NCBI GenBank assembly: GCA_947492885.1
Contig: CANLPK010000021.1
Coordinates: 1-32,614, forward strand
Length of the DNA stretch: 32,614 nucleotides
Direction of reading: 5' to 3'
Source of the DNA: Bacteroidota bacterium
GTDB lineage: Bacteria; Bacteroidota; Bacteroidia; UKL13-3
In this document: one piece after another, positions 31,928-32,614 of the stretch
Layout of the letters: every line of letters starts with the position of its first letter
Position numbering within the stretch: the first letter of the stretch is position 1
Notes under the pieces: model-generated
The model's input: only the letters and a program-made list of their open reading frames with translations
Told to the model about the DNA's origin: nothing
Database searches by the model: none
Position numbers and translations under genes: made by a program

Positions 31928-32614
31928 TTGATAGTTTTCAAAATCTTAATGTTTCCGCTAACATTGCTTTATGCCTTGTTTATGCAGATTCGTAATAAAT
32001 TTTTCGACTGGGATATTCTCCCCGAAACTTCCTTCGATATTCCAGTCATCAATGTGGGCAACCTCATGGTGGGCGGCACGGGCAAAACCCCGCATGTGGA
32101 GTATATCCTGCGATATTTGAGTCCGAACTACAAAACTGCCACCTTGAGCCGTGGCTATGGCCGTAAATCGCTTGGCTATATCCTTGCCGATGCCAATAGT
32201 ACTGCCGAAGAAATTGGCGATGAACCTTTATTGTATGCCTCCAAATACCCCGAAACATTGGTGGTGGTATGCGAAAAACGATTGTATGCCATTCCTAATT
32301 TAATTGGTGATCATCCCGAAACGGACGTCATCATTATGGATGATGCCTACCAGCATCGCAGTGTGAAGCCCGGACTAAATATTTTATTGACGCGTTTCGA
32401 CAAACCATTTTATGATGATTATGTGATGCCATCGGGTACTTTGAGGGAAGCGAGAAGTGGATATCAAAGAGCACGAATCATTATCGTTACCAATTGCCCT
32501 GCTGATTTATCGGCCGCAGCGAAACAAGAAATAATACAACGAATACAACCCTTAGAAAGTCAGGAAGTGTTTTTCAGTACCATGGAATATCAAATGCCTG
32601 TACATGCCTTTACT
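31928..32614 (+). CDS. lpxK: tetraacyldisaccharide 4'-kinase LpxK, 3' end outside window
   Basis: Inner-membrane kinase that phosphorylates the 4'-position of the lipid A precursor; it completes lipid IVA. The first 229 residues are present and the frame is open to the right edge. The P-loop is GNLMVGGTGKTPHVEYIL. Further signatures are TATLSRGYGRKS, VVVCEKRLYAIPNLIGDHPE, IIMDDAYQHRSVKPGLNILL and MPSGTLREARSGYQRARIII, all standard for LpxK. The start is TTG 31928, read as MIVFKILMFPLTLLYALFMQ, which gives the usual membrane-associated N-terminal helix; ATG 31949 would cut that helix short but is an alternative. It is divergent from nif3 with a shared promoter zone of 33 nt. Confidence 0.93.
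   Translation, partial: MIVFKILMFPLTLLYALFMQIRNKFFDWDILPETSFDIPVINVGNLMVGGTGKTPHVEYILRYLSPNYKTATLSRGYGRKSLGYILADANSTAEEIGDEPLLYASKYPETLVVVCEKRLYAIPNLIGDHPETDVIIMDDAYQHRSVKPGLNILLTRFDKPFYDDYVMPSGTLREARSGYQRARIIIVTNCPADLSAAAKQEIIQRIQPLESQEVFFSTMEYQMPVHAFT

Overview
This window comes from a member of the Bacteroidota, most likely an environmental, non-Bacteroides lineage of the Chitinophagales/Sphingobacteriales/Flavobacteriales type. The evidence is an AT-rich sequence, a TonB-dependent receptor followed by a DUF4249 lipoprotein, two secreted proteins with type IX secretion-like C-termini, propeller-type sensor proteins, and many start codons preceded by the Bacteroidota -7 promoter box TAnnTTTG. 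This is ordinary chromosome: there is no prophage, transposase, CRISPR array, rRNA or tRNA. Most genes lie on the minus strand. The plus-strand genes are the TonB receptor pair (5943-9169), a large secreted protein (25877-27946) and lpxK at the right edge.

Layout, left half. A truncated TPR protein (1-549) and an unrecognised 250-aa protein (619-1371) are followed by a thiol-redox pair, a CoA-disulfide reductase with a fused rhodanese domain (1722-3407) and a 1-Cys peroxiredoxin (3572-4210), and then by fabV (4409-5605). The TonB receptor and DUF4249 lipoprotein form a two-gene outer-membrane uptake operon that meets a ChaN-like protein tail to tail. A run of small cytoplasmic genes follows: YdeI-like, DUF4256, then two adjacent genes, AHSA1-like (11484-11945) and SUMF1/FGE-like (12009-12854), each broken by in-frame TAA codons but otherwise intact. 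Next come an OmpA-family protein, a Kelch-like T9SS cargo protein, a hotdog thioesterase-like protein and the 3' scrap of a short-chain dehydrogenase.

Layout, right half. This holds a propeller lipoprotein without a kinase, DUF2200, an MFS transporter, small membrane proteins and a SET-domain protein. A LuxR-type response regulator lies just downstream of a large propeller histidine kinase, a matched two-component operon. Across a repeat-rich spacer the divergent neighbour is a 689-aa secreted protein, which meets a cytochrome c lipoprotein tail to tail with one base between stops. DinB-like and small membrane-protein genes flank a cluster of short hairpins (29115-29293). The window closes with a Nif3 / zinc-ribbon coiled-coil operon divergent from lpxK.

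The points most worth a second look are: a perfect 16-bp palindrome made of two abutting opposite -7 boxes between nif3 and lpxK; the nested hairpin cluster at 29115-29293; three in-frame TAA codons in two neighbouring genes; -7 boxes only 7-8 nt from the start codons of two cell-surface genes, implying almost leaderless mRNAs; and 9-bp and 7-bp tandem arrays in the spacer between the sensor kinase and the secreted protein. I did not find a clearly new multi-gene system. Functional calls rest on recognising families by eye, without database searches.
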